DNA of 64,000 nt, taken from NCBI GenBank assembly GCA_937944975.1, contig CALEBF010000011.1, positions 1 through 64,000 on the forward strand, read 5' to 3'. Below, piece by piece: positions 27,163-35,664 of this stretch. Numbering within the stretch: position 1 is the first letter of the stretch; the number at the start of each line of letters is the position of its first letter. Source of the stretch: an uncultured Mycoplasmatota bacterium (lineage in GTDB: Bacteria > Bacillota_I > Bacilli_A > RF39 > UBA660). The notes beneath the pieces were generated by a model that was not told the origin of the DNA, searched no databases, and saw only the letters and a program-made list of their open reading frames with translations. Position numbers and translations under genes: made by a program.

Positions 27163-27318
27163 ATGAAAGAGGCAAGTAAAACTCTTGCGTTAATGGCGCT
27201 TGGAGGAACTGCTGTGTGGGCATACCAAAAGTATAATAAGCCTGCCATGAAGAAGATAGAAGATGCTATGAATCAAGGCTTGAAAAAAGCAAATGCGAAG
27301 TTAGAAGATATGATGTAA
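27163..27318 (+). CDS. 51-residue small protein of unknown function
   Basis: The ATG at 27163 is preceded by GAGAGGTGATAGG, and a strong terminator follows directly after the stop. Translation begins MKEASKTLALMALGGTAVW; a short hydrophobic stretch (residues 7-20) is followed by a basic amphipathic helix (KKIEDAMNQGLKKANAKLED). It looks like a one-pass or membrane-associated small protein. No homologue is recalled with confidence. Confidence 0.6.
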   Translation: MKEASKTLALMALGGTAVWAYQKYNKPAMKKIEDAMNQGLKKANAKLEDMM

Positions 27319-27319
27319 C

Positions 27320-27347
27320 AAAAGTCCCCAAAACGGGGACTTTTATG
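27320..27347 (+). terminator. Strong terminator after the 51-residue gene
   Basis: GC-rich stem AAAAGTCCCC / GGGGACTTTT with an AAAAC loop, then a short T tract. Confidence 0.9.
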
Positions 27348-27399
27348 TTTTTAATGTTATGAAATTTTAAAAATATTCCATACTAATATTGGTGATCGT

Positions 27400-28641
27400 A
27401 TGGAAATGAGGAAACGTCGAATCAATATTTTATTATTTTGTCTATGTCTTTTTACCTTCTTTTATTTGTTGCTGATTTTTATGCCAAAGGGAAAAGAAAA
27501 AATGATCGATGTCGTGGGACTGAATGTAAGTGTCGCGCGTAAATTTGCTCGCGATAACGATTTAAACTTAAAAGTAAAAGAAGTTTACAGTGAACAAGTG
27601 AGAAAAGACATCGTGATAAAGCAGAGTATCGTAGCGGGAAAGCAATTACGAGAGAAAGAAACGTTGACTGTAACGGTGTCATTAGGAAAAGATGAGCGAG
27701 AGCTTTATAAAAAATACAGGGTAAATGAACTTGGTATGATTCCAATTATCGTTTATCACGAAATAGAAAAAGTAGATGAAACGACCAAGCAAGAAGATGG
27801 AACAACGGATAAAAATGGTTTCGTTCGAACGGTGGAAGCCTTTAAGAAAGATTTACAATATTATTATGAACATCAGTACCGCATGATAGCACTTCAAGAT
27901 ATGGTAGAGGGTAACATCGATGTAGAAATGGGAAAAAGTCCAATCGTATTAACGTTTGATGGTGGATATGAAAATACTGTCAAAGTAATCGGTGAGACGA
28001 AAAATGGAGAACTAAAAATAGATCCAGATTGTGCCCTCGGCATTTTAGAATCGTTTAAAAAACAATATCCTGATTTTCAAGTGACCGCCACCTTCTTTGT
28101 CAATGAACATTTATTTGGAGATAAGAAATACGATAAGAAGATTTTAAAATGGCTCGTAGAAAATGGATATGACGTAGGAAATGGTACGATGACAGGCACG
28201 GATATTACGACATTGGATGATACAACGACAGAAAAGGAAATCGGTGGAATATATCACTTACTTGAAGAAGTGATACCGGAAGAGTACGTTTCTATCGTCG
28301 CACTTCCGAATGGGTCACCGTATCAAGAAGATCATAAAAATTACGATGCGATTTTAGAAGGAACTTACGATCAATTTCACTATCAGACCTATGCGACTTT
28401 GCAATCGGGATTTGGGGCGAACGTTTCTTGTTTTGATCTTTCATTCTCGACAAATTTTATCAAGCGAATGAAAGCGTATCATGGTGACGAGGTAACGGAT
28501 AGTTTAGAGAAACAGATGCAAGAATTAGAGCAGACAAAATATATTTCTGACGGACATATAAAGCAGGTTGTCGTACCAAAAGAACAAAAAGCTCAGTTAA
28601 GACTCGATATTGCACACGAAGTAATCACGTACGAGCCTTGA
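27400..28641 (+). CDS. Membrane-anchored PASTA protein with a degenerate NodB (polysaccharide deacetylase) domain
   Basis: 413 residues: N-terminal anchor (about 9-28), one PASTA domain (about 35-96), then a NodB-fold domain starting IPIIVYHEIEK. The fold is clear but the catalytic motifs are not. TFDDG reads TFDGG (185-189), which removes one metal-ligand Asp. The HxxxH motif region reads GNGTMTGTD (260-268), with both His positions occupied by Gly. The RPPYG-like motif reads LPNGSPY. It should therefore not act as a metal-dependent deacetylase; a wall-binding or scaffolding role is more likely (inference). Confidence 0.85.
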   Translation: MEMRKRRINILLFCLCLFTFFYLLLIFMPKGKEKMIDVVGLNVSVARKFARDNDLNLKVKEVYSEQVRKDIVIKQSIVAGKQLREKETLTVTVSLGKDERELYKKYRVNELGMIPIIVYHEIEKVDETTKQEDGTTDKNGFVRTVEAFKKDLQYYYEHQYRMIALQDMVEGNIDVEMGKSPIVLTFDGGYENTVKVIGETKNGELKIDPDCALGILESFKKQYPDFQVTATFFVNEHLFGDKKYDKKILKWLVENGYDVGNGTMTGTDITTLDDTTTEKEIGGIYHLLEEVIPEEYVSIVALPNGSPYQEDHKNYDAILEGTYDQFHYQTYATLQSGFGANVSCFDLSFSTNFIKRMKAYHGDEVTDSLEKQMQELEQTKYISDGHIKQVVVPKEQKAQLRLDIAHEVITYEP

Positions 28642-28723
28642 TCTACTTTACGGTTCTTTTTTGTTATCTATGTACAAATGAAGAAAAAAAGGTTATAATG
28701 AAATCATAGGATAGGTCGATAAT

Positions 28724-30037
28724 ATGAAGAGAAGACAAGGTTTTACGTTAGTTGAATTATTAGGAGTTATTACCGTATTAGGGCTCATTGCATTGATTGC
28801 CTTTCCAATTATTACAGGAAGTCTTAATAAAGCGAAGAATAATATTTCGGAGGCAACAGCAAAAGTACTATACAGTAATGGAGAAAGCTATATTAAAAAA
28901 AATATTAACAATTATAAATTGACAGAGGATAACGTTTTTTGTGTATCGTTACAGCAACTTGCCGATGCGGGGAAGATTAATACGCCGGTAACAGATGCGC
29001 AGACGGGAAAAAATATTCCTCTTACGAAAACATTAAAATTTAAAGTAACGACAAATCGTAAATTGACCCACGACCTTAATTTGTATGATCCATCCGAATG
29101 TAGTGCGATTTTGGAATCGACAGAATTTATCTTTGATTATACAGGGGGAGTACAGACATTTACAGCACCACGAGAAGGTGACTATCGCATTGAATTATGG
29201 GGTGCAGGAACAAATGATTATGCAGGTGGTAAAGGAGCTTATACGAGTGGGGTTATCACTTTACAAAGAGGAGATCGACTTTATATATATGTCGGAGAAT
29301 CTGGTAAGAAAGGTTCTAGCGGAAATGAAGAAACGCGTACGATGGGCGCAGGTGCCGTTGCGACTTTCAATGGTGGAGGTGCCGGAGGAAATGCAAGTGG
29401 TGGTGCAACATACGGATTTTCTAATTACTCTGGAGGAAACTCTGGAGGAGGCGCTACGGATGTGCGTTTAGTTGGTGGTGCTTGGAACGATGCTGAAGGA
29501 TTAAAGAGTAGAATTATGGTAGCTGGAGGCGGTGGAGGACACGTCTATAGAGATACTGGTTACGATAATCAAAAAGGAAATGCTGGAACGACAAATGGAG
29601 AAAAGGGTGCACTTCCGGCAAATCTTACAAATTATCCAAACGATGTAGCAAAACGTGGAACTGGAGGAACCCAGACGACAGGAAACGCATTTGGTATCGG
29701 TGAAAATGGAGCTAATGCTGGTATTACCGGAGCATGTAATGGACATTCTGGAGGCGGTGGAGGATACTTCGGTGGATTCGGAGGATCTTCAACTGGTGGA
29801 AACTGCCATAACATGGGTGGTGGTGGAGGATCATCTTTCGTTTCAGGATGTACCGGTTGTAGGGCGGTACTAGAAAGTGGAGCCATCGGAACATCGAATA
29901 CACATTACTCTGGTAAAGTGTTTAAACAAATCGAGATGATTAGTGGAAATGCAGTGATGCCAAACCCTCGTGGAACAGTAAAAATTACGGGAAATGAAGG
30001 TAATGGTTTCGCGCGAATTACCATCATAGAAAAATAG
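28724..30037 (+). CDS. Prepilin-like protein with an appended glycine-rich (ALK-like) domain
   Basis: 437 residues. A type IV prepilin leader with cleavage after Gly 6 (KRRQG | FTLVELLGV) and Glu at mature position 5 precedes a pilin body of about 125 residues (NVFCVSLQQL...DPSECS). A beta-rich glycine-rich domain follows (YTGGVQTFTAPREGDYRIEL, IELWGAG, YIYVGESG, GGGATDVRL, IMVAGGGGG, GGGGGSSF). This GRD type is common in exported proteins of gut Firmicutes. The body is homologous to the next gene, so the GRD looks like an added, probably surface-exposed, module. No pilus assembly ATPase or prepilin peptidase is in the window. Confidence 0.85.
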   Translation: MKRRQGFTLVELLGVITVLGLIALIAFPIITGSLNKAKNNISEATAKVLYSNGESYIKKNINNYKLTEDNVFCVSLQQLADAGKINTPVTDAQTGKNIPLTKTLKFKVTTNRKLTHDLNLYDPSECSAILESTEFIFDYTGGVQTFTAPREGDYRIELWGAGTNDYAGGKGAYTSGVITLQRGDRLYIYVGESGKKGSSGNEETRTMGAGAVATFNGGGAGGNASGGATYGFSNYSGGNSGGGATDVRLVGGAWNDAEGLKSRIMVAGGGGGHVYRDTGYDNQKGNAGTTNGEKGALPANLTNYPNDVAKRGTGGTQTTGNAFGIGENGANAGITGACNGHSGGGGGYFGGFGGSSTGGNCHNMGGGGGSSFVSGCTGCRAVLESGAIGTSNTHYSGKVFKQIEMISGNAVMPNPRGTVKITGNEGNGFARITIIEK

Positions 30038-30045
30038 GTGAGTGT

Positions 30046-30450
30046 ATGAAAGGAAAGAGCGGATTTACATTGATTGAGTTATTGGGCGTTATTATTATTA
30101 TCGGGATTTTATCCGTCGTTGCCCTCCCTCAAATCATCAACCAAATGAATAAATCAAAAGGAAATATTTCATCTGCAACGATAGAAGTTTTCTATCATGC
30201 AGGGGAAATCTATCTCGATAAGAATCAGTCAACTTATCATCAAAATGCAGGAAATACTTTTTGTGTTTCGTTAAAAGAACTAACGGATGCAGGAGAATTG
30301 GAAGCACCACTGATAGATGCGAATAGTGGTCAGGAAATTAGTTTGTCCAAAGTATTAAAATTTACAGTAGAGGATCGTACAGGAGTTGAAATGTTACAAT
30401 ACGATTTAAAATTATATGAACCTTCAGAGTGTAAACAAGTAAACGAATAA
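30046..30450 (+). CDS. Prepilin-like protein (short paralogue)
   Basis: 134 residues. Class III-type leader MKGKSG | FTLIELLGVIIIIG with Glu 5 of the mature form, then a body that parallels the preceding protein (NTFCVSLKELTDAG, then LKLYEPSECK), including the two Cys. It starts 8 bases after the previous gene with a GGTGAG site, so the two are co-transcribed. It is probably the pilin-like partner that lacks the glycine-rich module. Confidence 0.88.
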   Translation: MKGKSGFTLIELLGVIIIIGILSVVALPQIINQMNKSKGNISSATIEVFYHAGEIYLDKNQSTYHQNAGNTFCVSLKELTDAGELEAPLIDANSGQEISLSKVLKFTVEDRTGVEMLQYDLKLYEPSECKQVNE

Positions 30451-30452
30451 TG

Positions 30453-30477
30453 AATGAGGTAATAACCTCATTTTTTG
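30453..30477 (+). terminator. Terminator after the prepilin-like pair
   Basis: Stem AATGAGGT / ACCTCATT, loop AATA, then six T. Confidence 0.9.
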
Positions 30478-30557
30478 TTTATATTTGGACAAAATAACAA
30501 AATTTAATAAATAAAGGCTTACATGAAATATGATAGAAGAGAAATAAAAAAAATCTC

Positions 30558-30585
30558 TTGAAAAATCATAAAGTTATGATATAAT
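30558..30585 (+). promoter_or_regulatory. Promoter of the pheST T-box transcript
   Basis: TTGAAA (30558-30563), 16-base spacer, TATAAT (30580-30585) with an upstream TG-like extension. RNA should start near 30592, just before the T-box element. Confidence 0.75.
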
Positions 30586-30596
30586 CAGATTATAGT

Positions 30597-30810
30597 TAAA
30601 AAGCGATGAACACGGAGTAGTAATAAAAGGATGTCGTTTTAGAGAGCCTGTGGTGCTGAAAAGCAGGTACGACGAATTTTATGAATTCACCGTCTAGCTG
30701 TGTATGAAAGTACGTCCGGTAACGCGTTATAGTTTTGAGTGTATATCGATTACGATATAAAATAAGGTGGTACCGCGTCAATCACGTCCTTAATTGGATG
30801 TGATTTTTTT
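30597..30810 (+). promoter_or_regulatory. T-box riboswitch, phenylalanine-specific
   Basis: The leader opens AAAAAGCGATGAACACGGAG (k-turn / AGTA region) and has the stem I AG-bulge segment AGAGAGCC, the distal loop GGTGCTGAAA and a specifier loop in which TTC (30686-30688, followed by A) is the Phe codon. The T-box AAGGTGGTACCGCG is at 30764-30777. The terminator is ATCACGTCC / GGATGTGAT (30781-30804) plus six T. Uncharged tRNA-Phe should stabilise the antiterminator and allow pheST transcription. Confidence 0.93.
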
Positions 30811-30834
30811 TGAATTAGAATAGGAGTGAATGGG

Positions 30835-31881
30835 ATGAAAGAAAAGATTGAACAGTTACAAAAAGAGATCGAAGAAAAAGTGAAAGAAGTAAAAACTCTA
30901 AAAGAGTGGAATGATTTAAAAGTCGAATATCTAGGAAAAAAAGGGCCTATTAGTGCGATCCTTTCTGGAATGAGAGACCTTAGTATCGAAGAGAAGAAGG
31001 AAACAGGGAAACTTGTCAATGAGTTAAAAGAGAATGTCAGTGCTTTATTCGACGAACAACGTGCAAAGATGGAAGCGAAGGAATTAGAAGAGAAGCTATC
31101 AAGAGAAGAGATTGATATCAGTTTGCCGGCAACGAAGATTCCGGTAGGGACACCAAACATTTTAGAGAAATTGATCGAGGAATCAGAGGAACTTTTCATG
31201 AGTATGGGATACGACGTTGTAGAAGGACCTGAGCTTGAAAAAGATTACTATAATTTCGAACTTTTAAATTTACCAAAAGGACATCCAGCACGCGATGCAC
31301 AGGATACGTTCTATACGAAAGGGGAAGAGTTACTATTGCGTAGTCAAACTTCTCCTGTACAGGTAAGAACGATGTTAGCAAACGAAGAAAAAGAACCACT
31401 TCGTATCGTATGTCCAGGAAAGACATATCGTAGAGATGATGACGATGCGACGCATTCTCATCAATTTACACAGATGGAAGGGCTTTTGATCGATAAGAAT
31501 ATTTCTCTTGCCGATCTTAAGGGAACTTTCGATATCATTGCTAAAAAACTATTTGGAACAGAACGTGAGACGAGATTCCGTCCATCTTTCTATCCGTTTA
31601 CAGAACCATCTGTAGAACTTGATATTTCATGTTTCAACTGCGGTGGAGATGGATGTCCTTTGTGTAAACATACTGGATGGATTACAGTTGGTGGAGCTGG
31701 AATGGTTCACCCACGTGTACTAGAAAATGGTGGATACGATCCAAAAGAATGGACTGGATTCGCATTTGGATTCGGTATGGAACGTCTTGCAATGTTAAAA
31801 TATGGAATTACTGATATTCGAACATTCTATACGAATGATCTAAGAGTTACAGATACATTCAACAGAAAGGAGGCAGAGTAA
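30835..31881 (+). CDS. pheS: Phenylalanyl-tRNA synthetase alpha subunit
   Basis: 348 residues. The ATG at 30835 has AGGAG at 30822-30826; the GTG at 30826 overlaps that site and is rejected. An N-terminal coiled coil for tRNA contact precedes the class II core: motif 1 region (GPELEKDYYNFELLN), motif 2 (RIVCPGKTYRRDDDDATHSH) and motif 3 (FAFGFGMERLAMLKYGI). A Cys cluster CFNCGGDGCPLCKHTGW is also present. It forms the alpha2beta2 enzyme with PheT. Transcription is controlled by the T-box leader directly upstream. Confidence 0.97.
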   Translation: MKEKIEQLQKEIEEKVKEVKTLKEWNDLKVEYLGKKGPISAILSGMRDLSIEEKKETGKLVNELKENVSALFDEQRAKMEAKELEEKLSREEIDISLPATKIPVGTPNILEKLIEESEELFMSMGYDVVEGPELEKDYYNFELLNLPKGHPARDAQDTFYTKGEELLLRSQTSPVQVRTMLANEEKEPLRIVCPGKTYRRDDDDATHSHQFTQMEGLLIDKNISLADLKGTFDIIAKKLFGTERETRFRPSFYPFTEPSVELDISCFNCGGDGCPLCKHTGWITVGGAGMVHPRVLENGGYDPKEWTGFAFGFGMERLAMLKYGITDIRTFYTNDLRVTDTFNRKEAE

Positions 31882-31882
31882 T

Positions 31883-34258
31883 ATGGCAATTAGTATGAAT
31901 TGGGTACGCGATTATGTCGATTATAAAGATGCGGATTTAAAAGAAGTTGCTGATAAGATTACGCGTGCCGGAATTAATATTGAACAAGTAGAGAGCAAAT
32001 ATATTCCAAACTTGGTAACAGGAGAAGTAATGACATGTGAAATGCATCCGGATAGTGATCACTTGAAAGTATGTCAGGTAAATGTTGGAGATCATACACA
32101 ACAAATCGTTTGTGGTGCAAGTAATGTACGTGCAGGGATTAAAGTTATCGTTGCTCTTCCAGGAGCTATCTTACCAGGTAATTTTGAAATTAAGGCAAGT
32201 AAGATTCGTGGCGTAGAGTCAAACGGAATGATCTGTGCTTTATTTGAACTTGGATTAGAGGAAAAGACAGAAGAAAGTTACAACAGAGGAATCGAAGAAT
32301 TAGATCCATCTACTCCAGTTGGTGTCGATGTTTGTAAACATTTTGGATGGGATGATACGTGTTATACGTTAGATTTAAATCCAAATCGTAGTGACTGTAA
32401 CAACCATATCCCATTTAGTTATGAAGTTGCTGCAGTATTAGGTGAAAAAGTAACGTTACCAGATGTTACGACACATCCAGTAAAAGATACGATCGATGGA
32501 AAGTTAAATCTAAAGATCGAAACAGATAATTGTCCGATGTACAATGCGAAGATCGTAAGCGATGTAAAAATCGGACCAAGTCCAGAATTTATTAAGTATC
32601 GTTTGGAAGTTGCTGGAATGCGTTCTATCAATAACGTTGTTGATATTTCAAACTACGTTATGTTAGAATACGGGCAACCATTACACTTCTTTGATCGAGA
32701 TAAATTAGGAGATACTATTTTAGTTCGCATGGCAGAAGATCAAGAGAAGATCGTTACATTAGATGGAAAAGAGAGAATGCTTTCAAAAGATGATATCATT
32801 ATTACTGATGGTAAAAAACCGGTTTGTATCGCAGGTGTTATGGGAGGATTAAATTCTGGAATCGATGAAAATACAAAGTCTATTGTAATTGAGAGTGCTA
32901 TTTTTGATTCTTATCATGTACGGTATACATCGATCAATCATGAACTTCGCAGTGAGGCATCTTTAAGATATGAAAAGGGACTTAACTACGAATATTGTAC
33001 GATGGCAATCGAACGTGCTTGTCATTTGTTAGAGAAGTATGCTGATGCGAAAGTACTATCTGGAACAATGACACACGACGTAATGGATAAGACACCAAAA
33101 GAAGTAACATTTACATTAACACAAGTAAACGATCTTTTAGGAATGGAATTAACAAAACAAGATGCACTAAAATCATTAGATGGATTAGGGTTTGAATACG
33201 AAGTCAATAAAGATGAATTCCATGTTACCATTCCAAATAGACGATTAGATGTAGAGGCACATGTATCAGATTTGGCTGAAGAAATTGGAAGACTATATGG
33301 ATACGATCATATCGAATCTAAATTGCCAACGGGAGAAGGTAGACCAGGAAGATATATTGGACTTGTAGCGGATCGAAAATTGGTAAGTAAGAGACTTAGA
33401 AGTCTAGGACTTAACGAAGCGAGAACGTATACTCTTATTAGTCCAGAGGAAGATCAGTTATTCCGTTATCATCATCAAACGCCAATTGCTTTATTAAGAC
33501 CAATGTCAACTGATAAGTCAATTATTCGTCAAACACTTTTACCATCTTTGGTGAAGACTGTAGAATATAATAAGGCAAGAGGAACAAAAGATGTATGTCT
33601 CTATGAAATCGCAAATACTTATTTTAACGAAGAGGAAGAAGATACGTTAGTTTCTATTGCTATGATGGGAAATTATCTAACACCAACATGGCAGGGAGCA
33701 AAGATGAAAGTTGATTTTTATTTAATCAAAGGAATCGTCGAAGATATTTTCGATTATATGGGACTTAAAAATCGCTATACATTTGTAAAAGAAGCAACTC
33801 CAGATTTACATCCAGGAATGAGTGCTAAAATCTTATTAGATCGAGAAGAAGTAGGTGTGATCGGAAGAGTTCATCCAAGCGTTATGAAAGATGAACTATA
33901 CGTAGCTGAATTTAGTTTGAAAAAACTAGCTTCTAAAAAGATCAAACCAATCAAGTTTAAAGAAATCTCTAAGTATCCAAGCGTAACGAAAGATATGGCA
34001 TTCGTTGTATCTAAGAAAGTACCTGCAGAAGAACTTTTAGCCCAGATTAAAAAAAGTGGTGGAAGATTACTTACAGATATTCATGTCTTTGATGTGTACG
34101 TTGGAGAAAATGTAGGTCAAGATGGAAAATCAATTGCCTTCTCACTTACGTTCCAAGATCCGAATAAGACACTACAAGATGATGAGGTTATGAAGATATT
34201 TAATAAGATTATTAGCGACGTAGAACATAAATTAGGTGCGGTATTAAGAGACAAATAG
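31883..34258 (+). CDS. pheT: Phenylalanyl-tRNA synthetase beta subunit
   Basis: 791 residues, 1 base after pheS with a GGAGGCAGAG site. Domains in order: N-terminal tRNA-binding EMAP/OB-like domain (EMHPDSDHLKVCQVNVGD), B3/B4 editing region (NPNRSDC, PLHFFDRDK), B5, the catalytic-like core and the C-terminal ferredoxin-like anticodon-binding domain (FKEISKYPSVTKDMAFVV). Length and order are normal for bacterial PheT. Confidence 0.97.
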   Translation: MAISMNWVRDYVDYKDADLKEVADKITRAGINIEQVESKYIPNLVTGEVMTCEMHPDSDHLKVCQVNVGDHTQQIVCGASNVRAGIKVIVALPGAILPGNFEIKASKIRGVESNGMICALFELGLEEKTEESYNRGIEELDPSTPVGVDVCKHFGWDDTCYTLDLNPNRSDCNNHIPFSYEVAAVLGEKVTLPDVTTHPVKDTIDGKLNLKIETDNCPMYNAKIVSDVKIGPSPEFIKYRLEVAGMRSINNVVDISNYVMLEYGQPLHFFDRDKLGDTILVRMAEDQEKIVTLDGKERMLSKDDIIITDGKKPVCIAGVMGGLNSGIDENTKSIVIESAIFDSYHVRYTSINHELRSEASLRYEKGLNYEYCTMAIERACHLLEKYADAKVLSGTMTHDVMDKTPKEVTFTLTQVNDLLGMELTKQDALKSLDGLGFEYEVNKDEFHVTIPNRRLDVEAHVSDLAEEIGRLYGYDHIESKLPTGEGRPGRYIGLVADRKLVSKRLRSLGLNEARTYTLISPEEDQLFRYHHQTPIALLRPMSTDKSIIRQTLLPSLVKTVEYNKARGTKDVCLYEIANTYFNEEEEDTLVSIAMMGNYLTPTWQGAKMKVDFYLIKGIVEDIFDYMGLKNRYTFVKEATPDLHPGMSAKILLDREEVGVIGRVHPSVMKDELYVAEFSLKKLASKKIKPIKFKEISKYPSVTKDMAFVVSKKVPAEELLAQIKKSGGRLLTDIHVFDVYVGENVGQDGKSIAFSLTFQDPNKTLQDDEVMKIFNKIISDVEHKLGAVLRDK

Positions 34259-34283
34259 GTGTCAATCACTTATTTGTTTTTTT
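34252..34283 (+). terminator. Terminator after pheST
   Basis: Stem CAAATAGGTG / CACTTATTTG (one G-U pair) with a long T run; the stop codon lies in the left arm. Confidence 0.85.
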
Positions 34284-34331
34284 TTATCGCATGATGTATA
34301 ATAAAATTGAATTTGAAAGTAGGAGAGATAT

Positions 34332-34919
34332 ATGAAACGAAAGCTGTTGCTAGGATTTATGTTATGTTTCACTTTAGTGATGACAGGATGTATAGGAAGT
34401 AAGCCTTATACGGAGAAAGAAGTTTTATCTTATTTAGAGGAAACATATCCTGGGGAAGAATTTACGGTTGTAAGTCGGGAGAAAACGAAGATCGCGTGTT
34501 ACCCTAGTAAAAAGTTGTCTCACGATAGTTATATTACGCGAGTTGGTTCTCGTGATACGCAAATAGAGTTTGATGTGTCGGAAGTATTGGTTACTGATCT
34601 ATGGAACTCGTGTGCATATAATCTTATAGATAATTACATAGAAAAAGCGATTGAAAAATATCAAGATCAGTACGAGAAAGCACATTGTCGAGGAATTTGG
34701 TGTAATTTTAACGTAGAAGAATTTGCATCAAACGAAGAGCTAGCTCAATACGTGATAGATATGAATGATGAATTAATGAAATATGTTCCATTTTCTAGAT
34801 TTTCTAGTAAGCATGACAGTGATTTAAATTTTGGTGTTTCTAAAGATGGGGAGACATTATTTAGCGTAAACTGTAATAAAAATCTTACGTATAATGAAAT
34901 TATGAATGAGTTTGAGTAA
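34332..34919 (+). CDS. Lipoprotein of unknown function
   Basis: 195 residues with a lipoprotein signal: LCFTLVMTGC gives the lipid-carrying Cys at about residue 19. The mature part is mixed alpha/beta with four further Cys residues (IACYP, NSCAYN, AHCRGIWCNF). No family recognised. AGGAGAG precedes the ATG, and a bidirectional terminator separates it from the convergent gatD-like gene. Confidence 0.75.
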   Translation: MKRKLLLGFMLCFTLVMTGCIGSKPYTEKEVLSYLEETYPGEEFTVVSREKTKIACYPSKKLSHDSYITRVGSRDTQIEFDVSEVLVTDLWNSCAYNLIDNYIEKAIEKYQDQYEKAHCRGIWCNFNVEEFASNEELAQYVIDMNDELMKYVPFSRFSSKHDSDLNFGVSKDGETLFSVNCNKNLTYNEIMNEFE

Positions 34920-34923
34920 AGAA

Positions 34924-34949
34924 AAAAATGACAGTGATCTGTCATTTTT
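34924..34949. terminator. Bidirectional terminator between the lipoprotein gene and gatD
   Basis: Perfect 11-base stem AAAAATGACAG / CTGTCATTTTT with loop TGAT. It overlaps the 3' end of the minus-strand gene. Confidence 0.88.
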
Positions 34950-35664
34950 CTGTTAGTTCTAATTGCTTTAAGTGTTCTTCGTATGCTTTTTTTTCAAATG
35001 TTAGATTGAGTCGTTTCATTTTAAATTCAGGATCTTTTTTCTTGACTAGTTGTTTTACATAATATGTAAGAAGGTGAGGGTTTCTGATCAAGATAGGTCC
35101 AATGAAATAAGTTCCGAAAAATTGTTTTGTCATAATTCCATCGTATTTTGTATTAGGAGAACTTCCCACACCTTGTCGTACTTGAAAGATTGGATTTTTC
35201 AAGTGCTCGATGACACTTTTTTGATTTTGAAAGCCAATGACTGGTGTTTTTAGAAAATCGCATGTAGCAACGACTTCATCGACAATGCGTATATTTTTTC
35301 GCTCTGCTCGGAAAGGAAAGAAAGATAGAGCAGGGTAAGAAACTTGGTGTTCGTCGATAATTTCCCTTCCGAATAGTTCGATGGCATTACCTGTTACGAA
35401 GAATGAAAGATGAGACATTCGTTTCCATAGCTCTTCTTTGTAAGAGAGAAGATGTTCTAGTGCGAGTAATTGATTTTTTTCAGTACCAGCTCCAATATAT
35501 ATAAGATCATATTTTGAAAAGTCGATCTCATCATCGATCGTGATGAATTCAATAGAAACATCAATTCCTAGTTGTTCTAATGCTTTTTGAAGTGCGATGA
35601 CATTTCCACTTTCTCCATACAAGTTCATGAGATCGTAATATAAGTGTGCGATTACAAATTTCAT
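34942..35664 (-). CDS. gatD: GatD-family glutamine amidotransferase subunit lacking the catalytic Cys and His
   Basis: 240 residues of the CobB/CobQ-like class I amidotransferase fold, paired with MurT. GatD normally releases ammonia from glutamine, which MurT uses to amidate the D-Glu of lipid II. Fold landmarks are present (LYGESGNVIAL, YIGAGTEKNQLLAL, PVIGFQNQKS, GVGSSPNTKYDG). However, the nucleophile-elbow position (CGGYQ in relatives) reads VTGNAIELFG with Thr 91. The catalytic-His position (GTYLHGP) reads GTYFIGP with Ile 188. Glutaminase activity is therefore doubtful. The start overlaps the murT stop (ATGA). Confidence 0.85.
   Translation of the reverse strand: MKFVIAHLYYDLMNLYGESGNVIALQKALEQLGIDVSIEFITIDDEIDFSKYDLIYIGAGTEKNQLLALEHLLSYKEELWKRMSHLSFFVTGNAIELFGREIIDEHQVSYPALSFFPFRAERKNIRIVDEVVATCDFLKTPVIGFQNQKSVIEHLKNPIFQVRQGVGSSPNTKYDGIMTKQFFGTYFIGPILIRNPHLLTYYVKQLVKKKDPEFKMKRLNLTFEKKAYEEHLKQLELTEK

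Noticed and set aside
29632..29886. Pro-rich open frame on the minus strand opposite the glycine-rich domain
   Set aside because: It is the complement of Gly codons (GGN read as NCC gives Pro); no ribosome binding site and no family resemblance.
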